Below are positions 24,078-32,904 of a stretch of DNA of 45,563 bases, one piece after another. How positions within the stretch are numbered: the first letter of the stretch is position 1; each line of letters begins with the position of its first letter. A program made the translations under genes and the position numbers. The stretch is from positions 1 to 45,563 of the forward strand of contig DBXP01000050.1 of assembly GCA_002309575.1 (NCBI GenBank). The letters run 5' to 3'. The notes under the pieces are model-generated. The model had not been told where the DNA came from, ran no database searches, and was given only the letters and a program-made list of their open reading frames with translations. Origin of the DNA: a bacterium UBP6_UBA1209. GTDB taxonomy: Bacteria; UBP6; UBA1177.

Positions 24078-24563
24078 CTATTTGCTAAACTTTTCTTTAA
24101 GCGCCTTTTCGACGTTCGGCGTTACGAACTGCGAAAGGTAGGAGGCGTTTTTGCCGGCGATCTCCTTTACGAGGCTTGACGAGAGGCAGGAAAACTTGTC
24201 GGATGTCATGAAGAAGACCGACTCGATCTTCGGCTGGGTCGCACGGTAGGCGGATGCCAGCTGGAATTCGAACTCAAAGTCGGTGACGCTCCTGACGCCC
24301 CTGATCACCGTAAAGATATTCAGGCGCTCGGCGAAATCGACAAGAAGATCGTTGAAGATCGTAACGGTCACGCGGTCGTTGCCCCTGAAGATCTCCTCGA
24401 TCTGATCTTTGCGCTCCTCGGCGGTGAAGAGCGAGCTCTTGGTCTTGTTCTGACCGATCGCGATGTTGACGGTATCAAAGATTTTGAGAGCCCGCGAAAC
24501 AATGTCGAGATGCCCCAGGGTAAAGGGGTCGAAGCTTCCGGGATAGATTGCTGATTTCGACAT
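24078..24563 (-). CDS. coaD: Phosphopantetheine adenylyltransferase
   Basis: A 161-residue nucleotidyltransferase that converts 4'-phosphopantetheine and ATP to dephospho-CoA, the penultimate step of CoA synthesis. Family signatures: AIYPGSFDPFTLGHLDI (the nucleotidyltransferase T/HxGH-type loop with GHLD), IRGVRSVTDFEFEFQLA, and the C-terminal SSSLVKEIA. Length matches the family (about 160). It lies in the same minus-strand gene run as coaBC, separated by two regulators and the TPR giant. The gap to the TPR gene is 16 bases. The ribosome site is weak. Confidence 0.95.
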   Translation of the reverse strand: MSKSAIYPGSFDPFTLGHLDIVSRALKIFDTVNIAIGQNKTKSSLFTAEERKDQIEEIFRGNDRVTVTIFNDLLVDFAERLNIFTVIRGVRSVTDFEFEFQLASAYRATQPKIESVFFMTSDKFSCLSSSLVKEIAGKNASYLSQFVTPNVEKALKEKFSK

Positions 24564-24579
24564 CTGGACTGCGCCGGAG

Positions 24580-27500
24580 CTACTCTTTGTCTGCCTTTTC
24601 CGCCGCTTCAGCCGGTTTGGGCTCTGCCGGAGCCTGCTTTTCAGCCTCGCTGCTCTTCATTTTCGCGTTGATCTCGTTAAAGAGCTTGAACGCCTTTTTG
24701 TAATATTCGTTCGTCTTGGGAACGCTCTTCATTATCTCGTTGAGGCGGTCGATCGCAGCCTTCGGATCTTCATCCTTCAAGACCCGCGCTTCGGAGTAGA
24801 GCTCCTTCGCCTTTTCGTCCTGTGCCTCGGGATCGCTCTCTTCGAGTTCCTCGACTGTTACATTTTTTATAGGTCTGCCCTGCGGCATACTCTGTTTGAT
24901 GTGGTAAACCTCGTCCTCAACCATTCTTCTTTCGGAAGGATCGTCGACTTTTTTGATGTAGGCGTTGAAGTAGGGGATAGCCTTTGCCGCCTCTTCGCGC
25001 TCTTTGTAGATGTAACCGATTTTTTTCAGCGCCTCGATGTTGCTCTTGTCGTTGCGGATAGTCTTTTTGAAGAATGCGAGGGCCTTGTCGAGCTGTCCCT
25101 TTTCGTAGTAGATGTTTCCGATCCTGAAAGCGGCCTCCTTGTTGCCGTTTTTGTCTGCAAGAAGGAGATACTTCAGAGCATCGTTTTTCTTGTCGAGCTG
25201 CAGGAAACTTTCGCCGATCTCGAGGTAAGCCTCGCGGAGAAGGTTCTTTGAAGTGATCTTTTTGAAGTAGTTGAGCGCCTCGCGGTAGTCATCCAGATTT
25301 TTATGGATGATACCTTTGACAAGAAGAAGGCTCTGGTTCGAAGGCTCGATCTTTTCGGCAGCCTCGATCTTTTCCATCGCTCCCTTGAAATCTCCCTGCT
25401 TGGAGAGGATCCTTGCGTAGAGCATGTAGTTGTCGAAGTTGTTCATATCAAGGGTAACGGCTCTGCTGATCTCCTCGGCTGCCTCTTCGTATTTCTTCTG
25501 GTGGTAGAGGACGCGTGCCTTGAGATAGTAGACAGCGTAGTTCTGGTTGTTGTAGAGAAGCGCCTTGTCGATATACTTTATGGCTTCATCGTATCTTTTC
25601 AGATGGAACGTCGCGTTGCCGAGCGAAACCAGGCTCTTGTACATGCGTTTTTCGTTGTAGTCTCTCGATTCGAGAAGCTTGATGACGGAACTCCACTTTT
25701 TCTCCTTTTCAAGCGATTCTGCATAAGCCTGGAGATATTCATAACGTCTCGGATCCGACCTGTGGGCGCGGGCGAACATCTCCGAAGCCTCGATATATTT
25801 CTGGCTGTCGGTCAGGAAGCGGCCGTAGTAGTACCAGACTCTTTCGTCGCCGTCGGTATTCTTCTGGACTGCGGATCTGAAGTACTGGGCAGCCTGCTTG
25901 TAGTTCGCCTCGGCGTGCTCGAGGATTCCCATGACCAGGAAGTACGAATAGTTGTTCTGATTCAGTTTTTCCAGGGTCTTTGCAATGGGTTTTATCTCAT
26001 CGATCCTGTTGAGTTCGAGCAGGATAGTGCTGTTTGCGATGTAGGGCTCGATGTATGACGGGTCAGCCTTGATGGCCGCGTCGTTCAGCTTCATAGCCAT
26101 GACCTTGTCATCGACATTGAAGTAGATCCTTGCGATCCTTGTGAGAAGCTGCGGGCTCTTGATCGCCGGGATATCGAGCTTCGCGAGTTCGAGGTAGATC
26201 TTGTCCCTCTGTTCAAGAAGAACGTAGATCTCGGTCTTACCGACAATGGCGCTGGAGTATCTCGGGTTGATCGCGAGAGCCTTGTCGTAGTATTCCTGAG
26301 CCTTGCTGGCATTGTGCTGCTGAACGTAGAAGTCGGCAACGATCGTAATGGTTTCGACATCGTTACGGTTGATCTCGAGAGCCTTTTCGTAATTTTTGAT
26401 CGCCTCTTCGCGGAAGTCTTTCCTTTGTGCGACCTGAGCCAGCATCTTGTAGTAGCCGATCTTGAGGAAGTCCTCGGATCTGGCTACGATGTTCGGATCG
26501 ACGCTCTTCAGGAAGGTGTAAGCTTCGTCGAGCTTGGCCTCGCTGTTCATAAGGATCTTCGCCTTGAGAAGGTACGCCTTGATATAGTTAGGAGTCGCCG
26601 AAATGATCGTGTTCAGGAATGCGAGAGCCGCCTGTGCGTCGCCGTTGTCGTATTTGATGTTGGCCAGCGCATACATGATCTTTGTGCTCTGCTTGTTTTC
26701 CTGAACGGTAAGTCCCTTGTTGAAGAACGCCTCTGCGTTTGTCAGATTGTTCTTGCCCTGAGCCAGAAGACCGAGAATGTAGAAGATCTCGGAGTCGTTT
26801 CTGTCGGAAAATGGCTGAAGCAGCTCGGCTGCCTTGTCATACTCTTTCTGCTCATAAAGATAGAGAGCCTTGGCTTTGTTGAGATCTATGTTTTTCGGAT
26901 CTTTTTTGAGTGCGATATCGGTCTTTACTGCGATATCGGATGATGATTCGACACGTTTGTTGTAAGAGATAAGGAGGTTGAGCTTGATCTGTCCGTCGAG
27001 TCCGACAGCGCTCGGAGCAGAATCGTCAGGGCGCAGATACTGTTTCAGGACGTTGATGCTGTTCATGTAGCTCTCCGGCATGTCCTGATCCAGAGCTGCC
27101 CGGACATCTGCGAGAGTTCCCGTGTTCTGGGCAATCGATTCGCTGATGTTTTCAAGGACATCCGTGGATTCGTGCATCCTGCTTTTGCTGAAGAACCAGT
27201 AGCCGCCGACTGCGAGCAGCGCGACGATCGCGACTGAAGCGACGGCGATGACTATCTTGGCAGCCACTGGGTTTGCTCCGCCTTTTGTGGGCACGATCTT
27301 CTTCGGAACGGGATTCTCGGTGACTTCGCGCATGTCGTCCGGAACGAAGGTGTGCTCGACGGGAGTTGCGTTTGTCTCCTCGTGTTCGTTCTTTTCTACA
27401 CTGATTGAGAAATTGTCCTGGACGATCGCCGTCCCCTCTTCGAAAAGGTCGTCGGAGATAAGATCGTTTTTATCGACCGAAAGGTCGTCCGCCGCCTTGT

Positions 27501-28326
27501 TCGGAGCGTTCCCGCCCTCGCCGAAGAGATCCTCGATAAATTCGTCCTTGACATCGCCCTGTGGCTTAGCACCGGAACCGAGGTCACCGAAAAGGTCGTC
27601 GGATCCTCCACCGATCCCGCCGAAGAGATCCTTGTTCTCGTCGGGTGAGAAGGGGTCTGCAAACGGGTCGTCGTTCTGGCTTTTCGGTACTCCGGCACTG
27701 TTGTCTTCAAGTGAAAATTCGCCCGGCGCCTTTTTGACGTCGAGACCGCCGTCCAGATTGCTGTCGGAGAACTCGTTCGCGTTGAAGAGCTCGTCGCTTG
27801 AGGACTGGATGTCTATCTTTTCGTGGCTGCTGGCTTTTCCCAGACCCTCGGCACTGTTGATTATGCTGTCGAGGGAGAGATTCTCGTCGTCGCCGAAGAG
27901 CGGATCCTCCTTCTCGTCCGGCTTGGTGTCAAAAATCGAGTCCAGGCTGCTTTTTGCCTTTTCGGCAGTAAAGCCTTCTCCGTTGTTCGAGGGGACTTCC
28001 GGCTCGTCGAGACCCGTGGTGAAGGTCGCATTCGATGCAAAAAGATCATTACCGTTCGATGCGTCCGGAGTCGCCTCCGTGTTTTTGAAGAGATCGAAAT
28101 CATCGTTCTGTTTCGGCGCTTCGTCAGGCGCGGCATTGGCTTGAGGATCGTTTTGGATCTTCTGCTCAAGCCTTTCCGGCTGCTCCTCTTCGTCTTTGTG
28201 AGCCGGATCCTTTTTGACGCGGTATTTCGTCTGACAGACGGAACACTTTACAAGGAGACCCTTTTCCGGGATCTTCGAATCATCGATTTTGTAAACCGTT
28301 TTGCAGTGAGGACATGTGATTTTCAT
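24580..28326 (-). CDS. Giant zinc-ribbon / transmembrane / TPR protein
   Basis: A 1248-residue protein. Residues 1-40 form an MJ0042-type zinc ribbon (CPHCKTVY, then CSVCQTKYRV). Residues about 41-350 are an acidic, disordered linker in which the motif [D/N/E/K]-x-L-F occurs eight times. A transmembrane helix lies at about residues 355-378. The rest, about 850 residues, is a long run of tetratricopeptide repeats (many A..Y..AL.I.P patterns), then a Lys/Glu/Ala-rich tail. The zinc ribbon would be cytoplasmic and the TPR superhelix periplasmic. TPR scaffolds hold multiprotein complexes, often wall or motility machines; the partner is unknown here. It lies between the cyclic-nucleotide regulator and coaD. 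The ribosome site is weak. Confidence 0.88.
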   Translation of the reverse strand: MKITCPHCKTVYKIDDSKIPEKGLLVKCSVCQTKYRVKKDPAHKDEEEQPERLEQKIQNDPQANAAPDEAPKQNDDFDLFKNTEATPDASNGNDLFASNATFTTGLDEPEVPSNNGEGFTAEKAKSSLDSIFDTKPDEKEDPLFGDDENLSLDSIINSAEGLGKASSHEKIDIQSSSDELFNANEFSDSNLDGGLDVKKAPGEFSLEDNSAGVPKSQNDDPFADPFSPDENKDLFGGIGGGSDDLFGDLGSGAKPQGDVKDEFIEDLFGEGGNAPNKAADDLSVDKNDLISDDLFEEGTAIVQDNFSISVEKNEHEETNATPVEHTFVPDDMREVTENPVPKKIVPTKGGANPVAAKIVIAVASVAIVALLAVGGYWFFSKSRMHESTDVLENISESIAQNTGTLADVRAALDQDMPESYMNSINVLKQYLRPDDSAPSAVGLDGQIKLNLLISYNKRVESSSDIAVKTDIALKKDPKNIDLNKAKALYLYEQKEYDKAAELLQPFSDRNDSEIFYILGLLAQGKNNLTNAEAFFNKGLTVQENKQSTKIMYALANIKYDNGDAQAALAFLNTIISATPNYIKAYLLKAKILMNSEAKLDEAYTFLKSVDPNIVARSEDFLKIGYYKMLAQVAQRKDFREEAIKNYEKALEINRNDVETITIVADFYVQQHNASKAQEYYDKALAINPRYSSAIVGKTEIYVLLEQRDKIYLELAKLDIPAIKSPQLLTRIARIYFNVDDKVMAMKLNDAAIKADPSYIEPYIANSTILLELNRIDEIKPIAKTLEKLNQNNYSYFLVMGILEHAEANYKQAAQYFRSAVQKNTDGDERVWYYYGRFLTDSQKYIEASEMFARAHRSDPRRYEYLQAYAESLEKEKKWSSVIKLLESRDYNEKRMYKSLVSLGNATFHLKRYDEAIKYIDKALLYNNQNYAVYYLKARVLYHQKKYEEAAEEISRAVTLDMNNFDNYMLYARILSKQGDFKGAMEKIEAAEKIEPSNQSLLLVKGIIHKNLDDYREALNYFKKITSKNLLREAYLEIGESFLQLDKKNDALKYLLLADKNGNKEAAFRIGNIYYEKGQLDKALAFFKKTIRNDKSNIEALKKIGYIYKEREEAAKAIPYFNAYIKKVDDPSERRMVEDEVYHIKQSMPQGRPIKNVTVEELEESDPEAQDEKAKELYSEARVLKDEDPKAAIDRLNEIMKSVPKTNEYYKKAFKLFNEINAKMKSSEAEKQAPAEPKPAEAAEKADKE

Positions 28327-28356
28327 AGTTAAAACCCTTTTTTCAAGTTGTGTATT

Positions 28357-29010
28357 TTACATCGTTGTAATGTTTCTCAAAAACTTCGAGCAGCCGAAGC
28401 CTGTGGCTAAATCGACCCCTTCAGCGAGTCTTTTTTGCGCACATTCCTTTAAAAACCCGGAGATCTTTTTTTGAGCCGTGATGCGGATCTTTCCGTCGTC
28501 ATCAAGCCCGATATAACCAAAATTTCCGAATATTTTCAATAAATCAAGTAACTTGTCTTTGTCGATCCCGATCGCGCCGGTGAGCTCGGCGACAAAGGTC
28601 TCTTCATTATCTTCGAGGATAGTCTCCTCGTCCTGAAGCGCAAAGCGGCAGGCAAGCGAAAGAAGCTCGACATGCTGTCTGCTGTACTGCGTGAGCGGCT
28701 CGATACCGTCGTAAAGCCTTGCCGAGTAGCGTACAAACATCCTGAAGGCTGCCTCCGGTTCCTTGGCAATGTAATCGGCGGCTTCAGCCCGGTCCATGGC
28801 CTCAAGCTGCGTTTCACCGGCTGCCACAGCCGAATAGGGGGCCGGTCTTTGAAGGAGAGAGCACTCTTCGCCGAAAAAGTCGCCTTCGGAAAGAGTGTAG
28901 CTTTCACCGCGTGTCTCGATCTTCACTTTCCCGCTTTTGATGACGAAAAGCGAACCTGAAAAGGTCCCTTCGCGGACGATCGGCTCTCCTGGATGAAAGA
29001 CTTTCAACAT
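28357..29010 (-). CDS. Cyclic-nucleotide-binding-domain regulator (Crp/Fnr-like)
   Basis: A 217-residue protein. Residues about 1-100 form a cNMP-binding beta-roll: PGEPIVREGT, LFVIKSGKVKI, GDFFGEECSLLQRP. In Crp the phosphate-binding cassette carries Arg-Ser; here the sequence reads APYSAVA, so cAMP binding as in Crp is doubtful. A long helix and a C-terminal region (about 125-195) follow, which could be a divergent helix-turn-helix (LTGAIGIDKDKLLDLLKIFG) as in Crp-type factors. I see no canonical Crp recognition helix, so DNA binding is not certain. It starts 6 bases after the DtxR-like gene and precedes the TPR giant by 30 bases. Confidence 0.78.
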   Translation of the reverse strand: MLKVFHPGEPIVREGTFSGSLFVIKSGKVKIETRGESYTLSEGDFFGEECSLLQRPAPYSAVAAGETQLEAMDRAEAADYIAKEPEAAFRMFVRYSARLYDGIEPLTQYSRQHVELLSLACRFALQDEETILEDNEETFVAELTGAIGIDKDKLLDLLKIFGNFGYIGLDDDGKIRITAQKKISGFLKECAQKRLAEGVDLATGFGCSKFLRNITTM

Positions 29011-29016
29011 TCGCGG

Positions 29017-29451
29017 CTACTCTCCGGTTTTATCAGCAGTTAAAAAGCATCCGCAGTTGTCGACCTTTTTGATAAACTCGCGGAAGTTGTGAAGAGCGGT
29101 CCCTGATATCGAATGCTCGATCTTGCAGGCCGTATCGCTTGCCTCAGTCTCGTCAAGGCAGAGGATATCCTTGAAGAAATGGCTGAAAAGCACATGCCTT
29201 TCACGGATATCGACAGCGATTTTATGACCCGTTTCGGTGAGTGTGATGTTGCCGTTCATCCGGTGGATGATGAGCCCTTTTCGGGTCAGAAGCTGCAGAG
29301 CGCGGGTAACTGTAGCCCGTTTTACGCCGAAGTTGTCGGCAAGGTCCATGTTCCTGACCTCGCGTTTCGTCTCCATGAGCTCGAGGATGGCCTCAAGGTA
29401 ATCTTCCTGGGTCTCGGTCAGCTTTTGTTCGTTCGTGTTAGTTGTTTCCAT
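29017..29451 (-). CDS. DtxR/MntR-family metal-dependent regulator
   Basis: A 144-residue winged-helix repressor. The DNA-binding part (about residues 12-70) includes TQEDYLEAILELME, DLADNFGVKRATVTRAL and GLIIHRMNGNITLTETG. The dimer/metal part includes RHVLFSHFF and CKIEHSIS; the Cys-x-x-Glu-His order is that of iron-sensing DtxR rather than the Glu-x-x-Glu-His of MntR. It may respond to iron, but this is an inference from one residue. A C-terminal SH3-like domain is absent, as in MntR. It overlaps the 3' end of coaBC by 14 bases. Confidence 0.87.
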   Translation of the reverse strand: METTNTNEQKLTETQEDYLEAILELMETKREVRNMDLADNFGVKRATVTRALQLLTRKGLIIHRMNGNITLTETGHKIAVDIRERHVLFSHFFKDILCLDETEASDTACKIEHSISGTALHNFREFIKKVDNCGCFLTADKTGE

Positions 29452-30658
29452 GTTTTACCCGATAGATGGCCACAGCTTTTTCGACCAAAAGCTGTGCAAG
29501 TTTGCATTTTGTTATGTTGTCGAACTTTTCGGTTGAATTTTCCGTGATGAAGAGGACCGAGTTGCTGTCGGAGCCGAACGGCGAAAAATTATCCGAAACT
29601 TTGTTGGCAACTATGAGATCGAGCTTTTTCCTTTTCAGTTTGGCAAGCGCGTTCTCCCTGAGGTCGTCCGTCTCGGCTGCAAATCCGATCCTTACGGCAC
29701 CAGGCTTTGTCCAGTCTGCGGAGGCCGCGAGGATATCGAGCGTTTTGTCAAGCGTGAGCTCTATCGGCGCCTCGCCCTTTTTTATCTTGTGCGGAGCCTT
29801 GACCGGCGAGTAGTCGGCAATAGCGGCGCTCATTATGAAAATATCTGCGTTTTTGACGTTTTCTTTGACGATCTCGGCTGTTTCTGCGGCTGTAGAGCTT
29901 TTCAGGAGAGCGTATCCCGGGTTGAAACCAGGCACGGCGTTGACTCCCAGAAGCGTGACCTCTCCGCCTGCAGCAAGCGCTGCATCCGCGATCTCGAATG
30001 CCGTTTTGCCGGATGAGCCGTTTGTAATAAAGCGGACGGGATCGATATATTCACGGGTTGCGCCGCCGGTGACGAACCAGCTTGTTCCGCGTGCCGGCTT
30101 CGGAGTCAGGATCTTGACCGCCTCTGCCAAGATCTCACGCGGCTCGGCCATCCTTCCGGGCCCGGTCACGCCGCAGGCAAGTACGCCGGAGGATGGATCC
30201 ATAACGTGAAAAAGCGCTCTGCTCTTAAGCGCTCCGATGTTGTTCTGGTTCGCAGGGTTCAGGTACATCGCGCTGTTCATAGCCGGCGCGATCAGCACGG
30301 GAGATGTAGCTGCCGCAAGGATCGAGGTCGCCAGATCATCGGCGATCCCGCAGGCGGCTTTGGCGATGATGTTTGCCGTAGCCGGTGCGACAATGATCAG
30401 ATCGACATCCTGGGCCAGAGTGATGTGGGTGATCTTTGACGAGTCGGGAGCTTCGAAGGTGCCGAAGAGCGGCTGTCTGCCCGAGAGGGATTCCCACGTG
30501 GCCTTTCCGATGAAATTCAGCGAGTTTTCAGTGCCCACGACCTGTACCGATGCACCACAGCCTGTGAGCTCGCGGAGCAGGAAGACGGATTTGTAGGCGG
30601 CGATCCCTCCCGAAACGATCATCAGTACGTTTTTGTTTTTCAGAATACCAAAATCCAT
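29438..30658 (-). CDS. coaBC: Bifunctional phosphopantothenoylcysteine decarboxylase/synthase
   Basis: A 406-residue CoaBC. The ATG at 30658 (MDFGILKNKNVLMIV) is chosen because the CoaC fold starts there; the longer frame to 30751 has no family match. The CoaC part has GGIAAYKS, the ITHITL His, NIIAKAACGIADDL, PAMNSAMY and the ACG motif (LACGVTGPGRM). The CoaB part starts near residue 200 with VTGGATREYIDPVR and ITNGSSG, then SAAIADYSP and GFAAETDDL. It makes phosphopantothenoylcysteine from phosphopantothenate and Cys (CTP) and decarboxylates it. It heads the minus-strand operon that also holds coaD. No clear ribosome site is seen at this start. Confidence 0.95.
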   Translation of the reverse strand: MDFGILKNKNVLMIVSGGIAAYKSVFLLRELTGCGASVQVVGTENSLNFIGKATWESLSGRQPLFGTFEAPDSSKITHITLAQDVDLIIVAPATANIIAKAACGIADDLATSILAAATSPVLIAPAMNSAMYLNPANQNNIGALKSRALFHVMDPSSGVLACGVTGPGRMAEPREILAEAVKILTPKPARGTSWFVTGGATREYIDPVRFITNGSSGKTAFEIADAALAAGGEVTLLGVNAVPGFNPGYALLKSSTAAETAEIVKENVKNADIFIMSAAIADYSPVKAPHKIKKGEAPIELTLDKTLDILAASADWTKPGAVRIGFAAETDDLRENALAKLKRKKLDLIVANKVSDNFSPFGSDSNSVLFITENSTEKFDNITKCKLAQLLVEKAVAIYRVKHGNN

Positions 30659-30693
30659 AGCGGTGCACAGTGCAGTTACGAAAAAATCGCTAT

Positions 30694-30721
30694 ATAATAC
30701 TAATTGAAAATTAATAAACAA
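30694..30721 (-). promoter_or_regulatory. Predicted sigma-70 promoter for the coaBC operon
   Basis: On the minus strand TTGTTT (30721-30716) and TATTAT (30699-30694) are separated by 16 bases, giving a transcript start near 30687 and a leader of about 29 bases before coaBC. Confidence 0.42.
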
Positions 30722-30763
30722 AAAATTTATGCTGGCAGACCTTTGATACATAAAAGATTTTTC

Positions 30764-30791
30764 TTGATTTTTTTCCGTGCGTTTGTATGTA
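30764..30791 (+). promoter_or_regulatory. Predicted sigma-70 promoter for the rimP-nusA-infB operon
   Basis: TTGATT (30764-30769) and TATGTA (30786-30791) are separated by 16 bases. A leader of about 65 bases would follow before rimP at 30864. The gap (30659-30863) contains no gene or RNA I recognise. Confidence 0.35.
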
Positions 30792-30863
30792 AGTCCCGAT
30801 TTAGGTTCTTGTCTCTATTCTCTGCGTGTTTCTTTTTTTACCAATAAAGCGTGAGGTTTTTGA

Positions 30864-31361
30864 ATGTGGAGCGGGAGAGCGAAAGATATATTTTTAAAGC
30901 TTGAGCCTTTGGCAAACAAAATGGGGCTCAAGGTCGTAGAGCTTGATCTGCCGACAGGGCAGAACGGTGTTTTCAGAGTCTATCTGGATACGCTTTCGGG
31001 CGAAAAGCCGATCTCGATCGATGAGTGCAGCCTCTTCAGTCCGGTTGTCAGCGACTTCCTCGATGCAAACGATTTTTTTCCCTTCCGTTACTATCTCGAG
31101 GTCAGCTCTCCGGGGCTCGACAGGCCCTACAGACGCTGGGACGAGCTGCATGACGCGATCGGAAAAACGCTTAAAATAAAGCTTTCGGAGCTTGTTCAGG
31201 GGCGCAAGAGGATAATCGCCGAGCTGGTGTCGGTCGACGATGAAAAGGGCGAATTTACGGTCCGCCTTGACGACGGTTCCGATTTTGTAATAGCAAAAGG
31301 TTTTGTTAAAAAGATAAATGAGGTCTGGAAAGAGGAGAAAAAAAATGAGCGAAAAATTTGA
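30864..31361 (+). CDS. rimP: Ribosome maturation factor RimP
   Basis: A 165-residue RimP (DUF150), required for 30S subunit maturation. The N-terminal domain has VVELDLP and the FRVYLD strand, then a region on ISIDECSLFSPVVSDFLD. The family hallmark LEVSSPGLDRPYRR lies near residue 80, and a C-terminal SH3-like part follows. Length is normal. The ATG at 30864 has GTGAGG seven bases before. It is first in the conserved rimP-nusA-ylxR-infB-rbfA operon and overlaps nusA by 17 bases. Confidence 0.94.
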   Translation: MWSGRAKDIFLKLEPLANKMGLKVVELDLPTGQNGVFRVYLDTLSGEKPISIDECSLFSPVVSDFLDANDFFPFRYYLEVSSPGLDRPYRRWDELHDAIGKTLKIKLSELVQGRKRIIAELVSVDDEKGEFTVRLDDGSDFVIAKGFVKKINEVWKEEKKNERKI

Positions 31362-32904
31362 ATTGAGGGAATTGATCGACCAACTGGTCAAAATGAAGGG
31401 AATCAAGCGTGAACTCATCATCGATATCGTCAAGGAGGCACTCTACCGCGCAGTCAAGAAAAAACTCGGTGAGAATGCCGATGTAGATATCGAATACGAT
31501 GATTCAACCGGAGACCTGCAGGCGCTCTATTTCCGCGAGGTCGTAGAGGAAGTCGAGGACGATCTGCTCGACATTTCGCTGCCGGATGCCCAGAAGCTTG
31601 ATCCGAACGCAATGCTCGGCGACAGCCTCGGCGTCAAGATGGATTCCGCGGAGCTCGGCAGGATCGCGGCTCAGGTCGCTAAACAGATCATTCTCCAGAA
31701 GCTCAAATCGCTCGAAAGCAAGAATACATACGATGAATTCAAGGACAGAAAGGGCGAGATCGTTACAGGCACTGTCAGAAGGATCGAGCGCAATATGATC
31801 TTCGTCGATATCGGCAAGGCCGAGGCGTGTCTTCCCTACAGCCAGCAGATCCCGCGTGAAAGGTTCAGGACGAACGACAGGATCAAGGCTCTTATCTCCG
31901 ATGTCAGCGAGTCCAACCAGGGCTGCAGCATCAGGCTCACGAGGATCGACCCGAAGTTTATAATCAAGCTTTTTGAACTTGAAGTGCCTGAAATAGCTGA
32001 GAAAATCGTCAAGATCGAAGGCGTTGCGAGAGACCCGGGACACCGTTCCAAGATCAGCGTCAGATCGATCGACCACGATGTAGATCCGGTCGGTGCATGT
32101 GTCGGCATGAAGGGTACGAGGATCCAGAACGTCGTTCACGAACTTAACGGCGAAAAGATAGACATCATCCCGTGGGATGAGGATTCCGTAAAGTATATCT
32201 GCAACACGCTCTCACCTGTAGAGGTTTCGCAGATCATTATCGACGAGGGCGCCCACAGCATGGATGTCATCGTTCCCGACGACCAGCTTTCGGTCGCGAT
32301 CGGTCGCGGCGGTGAAAACGTAAGGCTCGCAAGCCAGCTCACAGGCTGGAACATCGACATCCAGAGCGAAAGCCAGATGCAGATGATGCTTGAAGAGGCG
32401 AAGAGAAGGCTGCTCTTCATCGACGGGATCGACGAGAGCATTGCGGATTCTCTGATCAAGCTCGGCTTTACGACGCTCGAAGACCTTGCGGTCGCCGAAC
32501 CAGAAACGCTTGCAGAGTTCCCCGATATTTCGACCGAAAAGGCTAACTCGATCATCGAGCAGGCAAAGAAGATGCTTGAGACCGGTCTTGAAACAGTCGA
32601 GATCGACGAGGCGCTCGAGAAGAAACTCGACGTTCCGACAACGACACTGAAGTGCGTCAACGAGGAGCTGGCTCAGCATCTCGCGGAGAGGGGTTACATC
32701 ACTCTCGCCGACATCCAGAGCGAACCGGACACGGATTCCTTCGCGAAAAACGCGGAGATCCACGTCCGCCGTGCAAGACAGATCCGTTTCGCGCTTCTTA
32801 CCTATATCGAAGAGCTTAACGGGACACGCAGGACGCTCAAGAACGTCAAGTCGGAAGCCGACGCTATTTTTGATTTCAGCAGAATAGAGACGAATGACGA
32901 CTAA
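31345..32904 (+). CDS. nusA: Transcription elongation/termination factor NusA
   Basis: A 519-residue NusA. The start at ATG 31345 (MSEKFELREL) has an AGAGGAG site; the frame opens 9 codons earlier without one. An N-terminal RNA polymerase-binding domain comes first. An S1 domain follows (about residues 135-200, with GTVRRIERNMIFVDIG), then KH domains with VGACVGMKGTRI and VAIGRGGENVRLASQ. The C-terminus carries helix-hairpin-helix-like repeats (FTTLEDLAVAEPETLAEF). NusA binds RNA polymerase and controls pausing, termination and antitermination. It overlaps rimP by 17 bases and the ylxR/L7Ae gene by 11. Confidence 0.96.
   Translation: MSEKFELRELIDQLVKMKGIKRELIIDIVKEALYRAVKKKLGENADVDIEYDDSTGDLQALYFREVVEEVEDDLLDISLPDAQKLDPNAMLGDSLGVKMDSAELGRIAAQVAKQIILQKLKSLESKNTYDEFKDRKGEIVTGTVRRIERNMIFVDIGKAEACLPYSQQIPRERFRTNDRIKALISDVSESNQGCSIRLTRIDPKFIIKLFELEVPEIAEKIVKIEGVARDPGHRSKISVRSIDHDVDPVGACVGMKGTRIQNVVHELNGEKIDIIPWDEDSVKYICNTLSPVEVSQIIIDEGAHSMDVIVPDDQLSVAIGRGGENVRLASQLTGWNIDIQSESQMQMMLEEAKRRLLFIDGIDESIADSLIKLGFTTLEDLAVAEPETLAEFPDISTEKANSIIEQAKKMLETGLETVEIDEALEKKLDVPTTTLKCVNEELAQHLAERGYITLADIQSEPDTDSFAKNAEIHVRRARQIRFALLTYIEELNGTRRTLKNVKSEADAIFDFSRIETNDD

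Noticed and set aside
30659..30863. Possible tRNA or riboswitch in the coaBC/rimP gap
   Set aside because: No cloverleaf, TTCGA loop or known aptamer core could be traced; only promoter-like boxes are seen.
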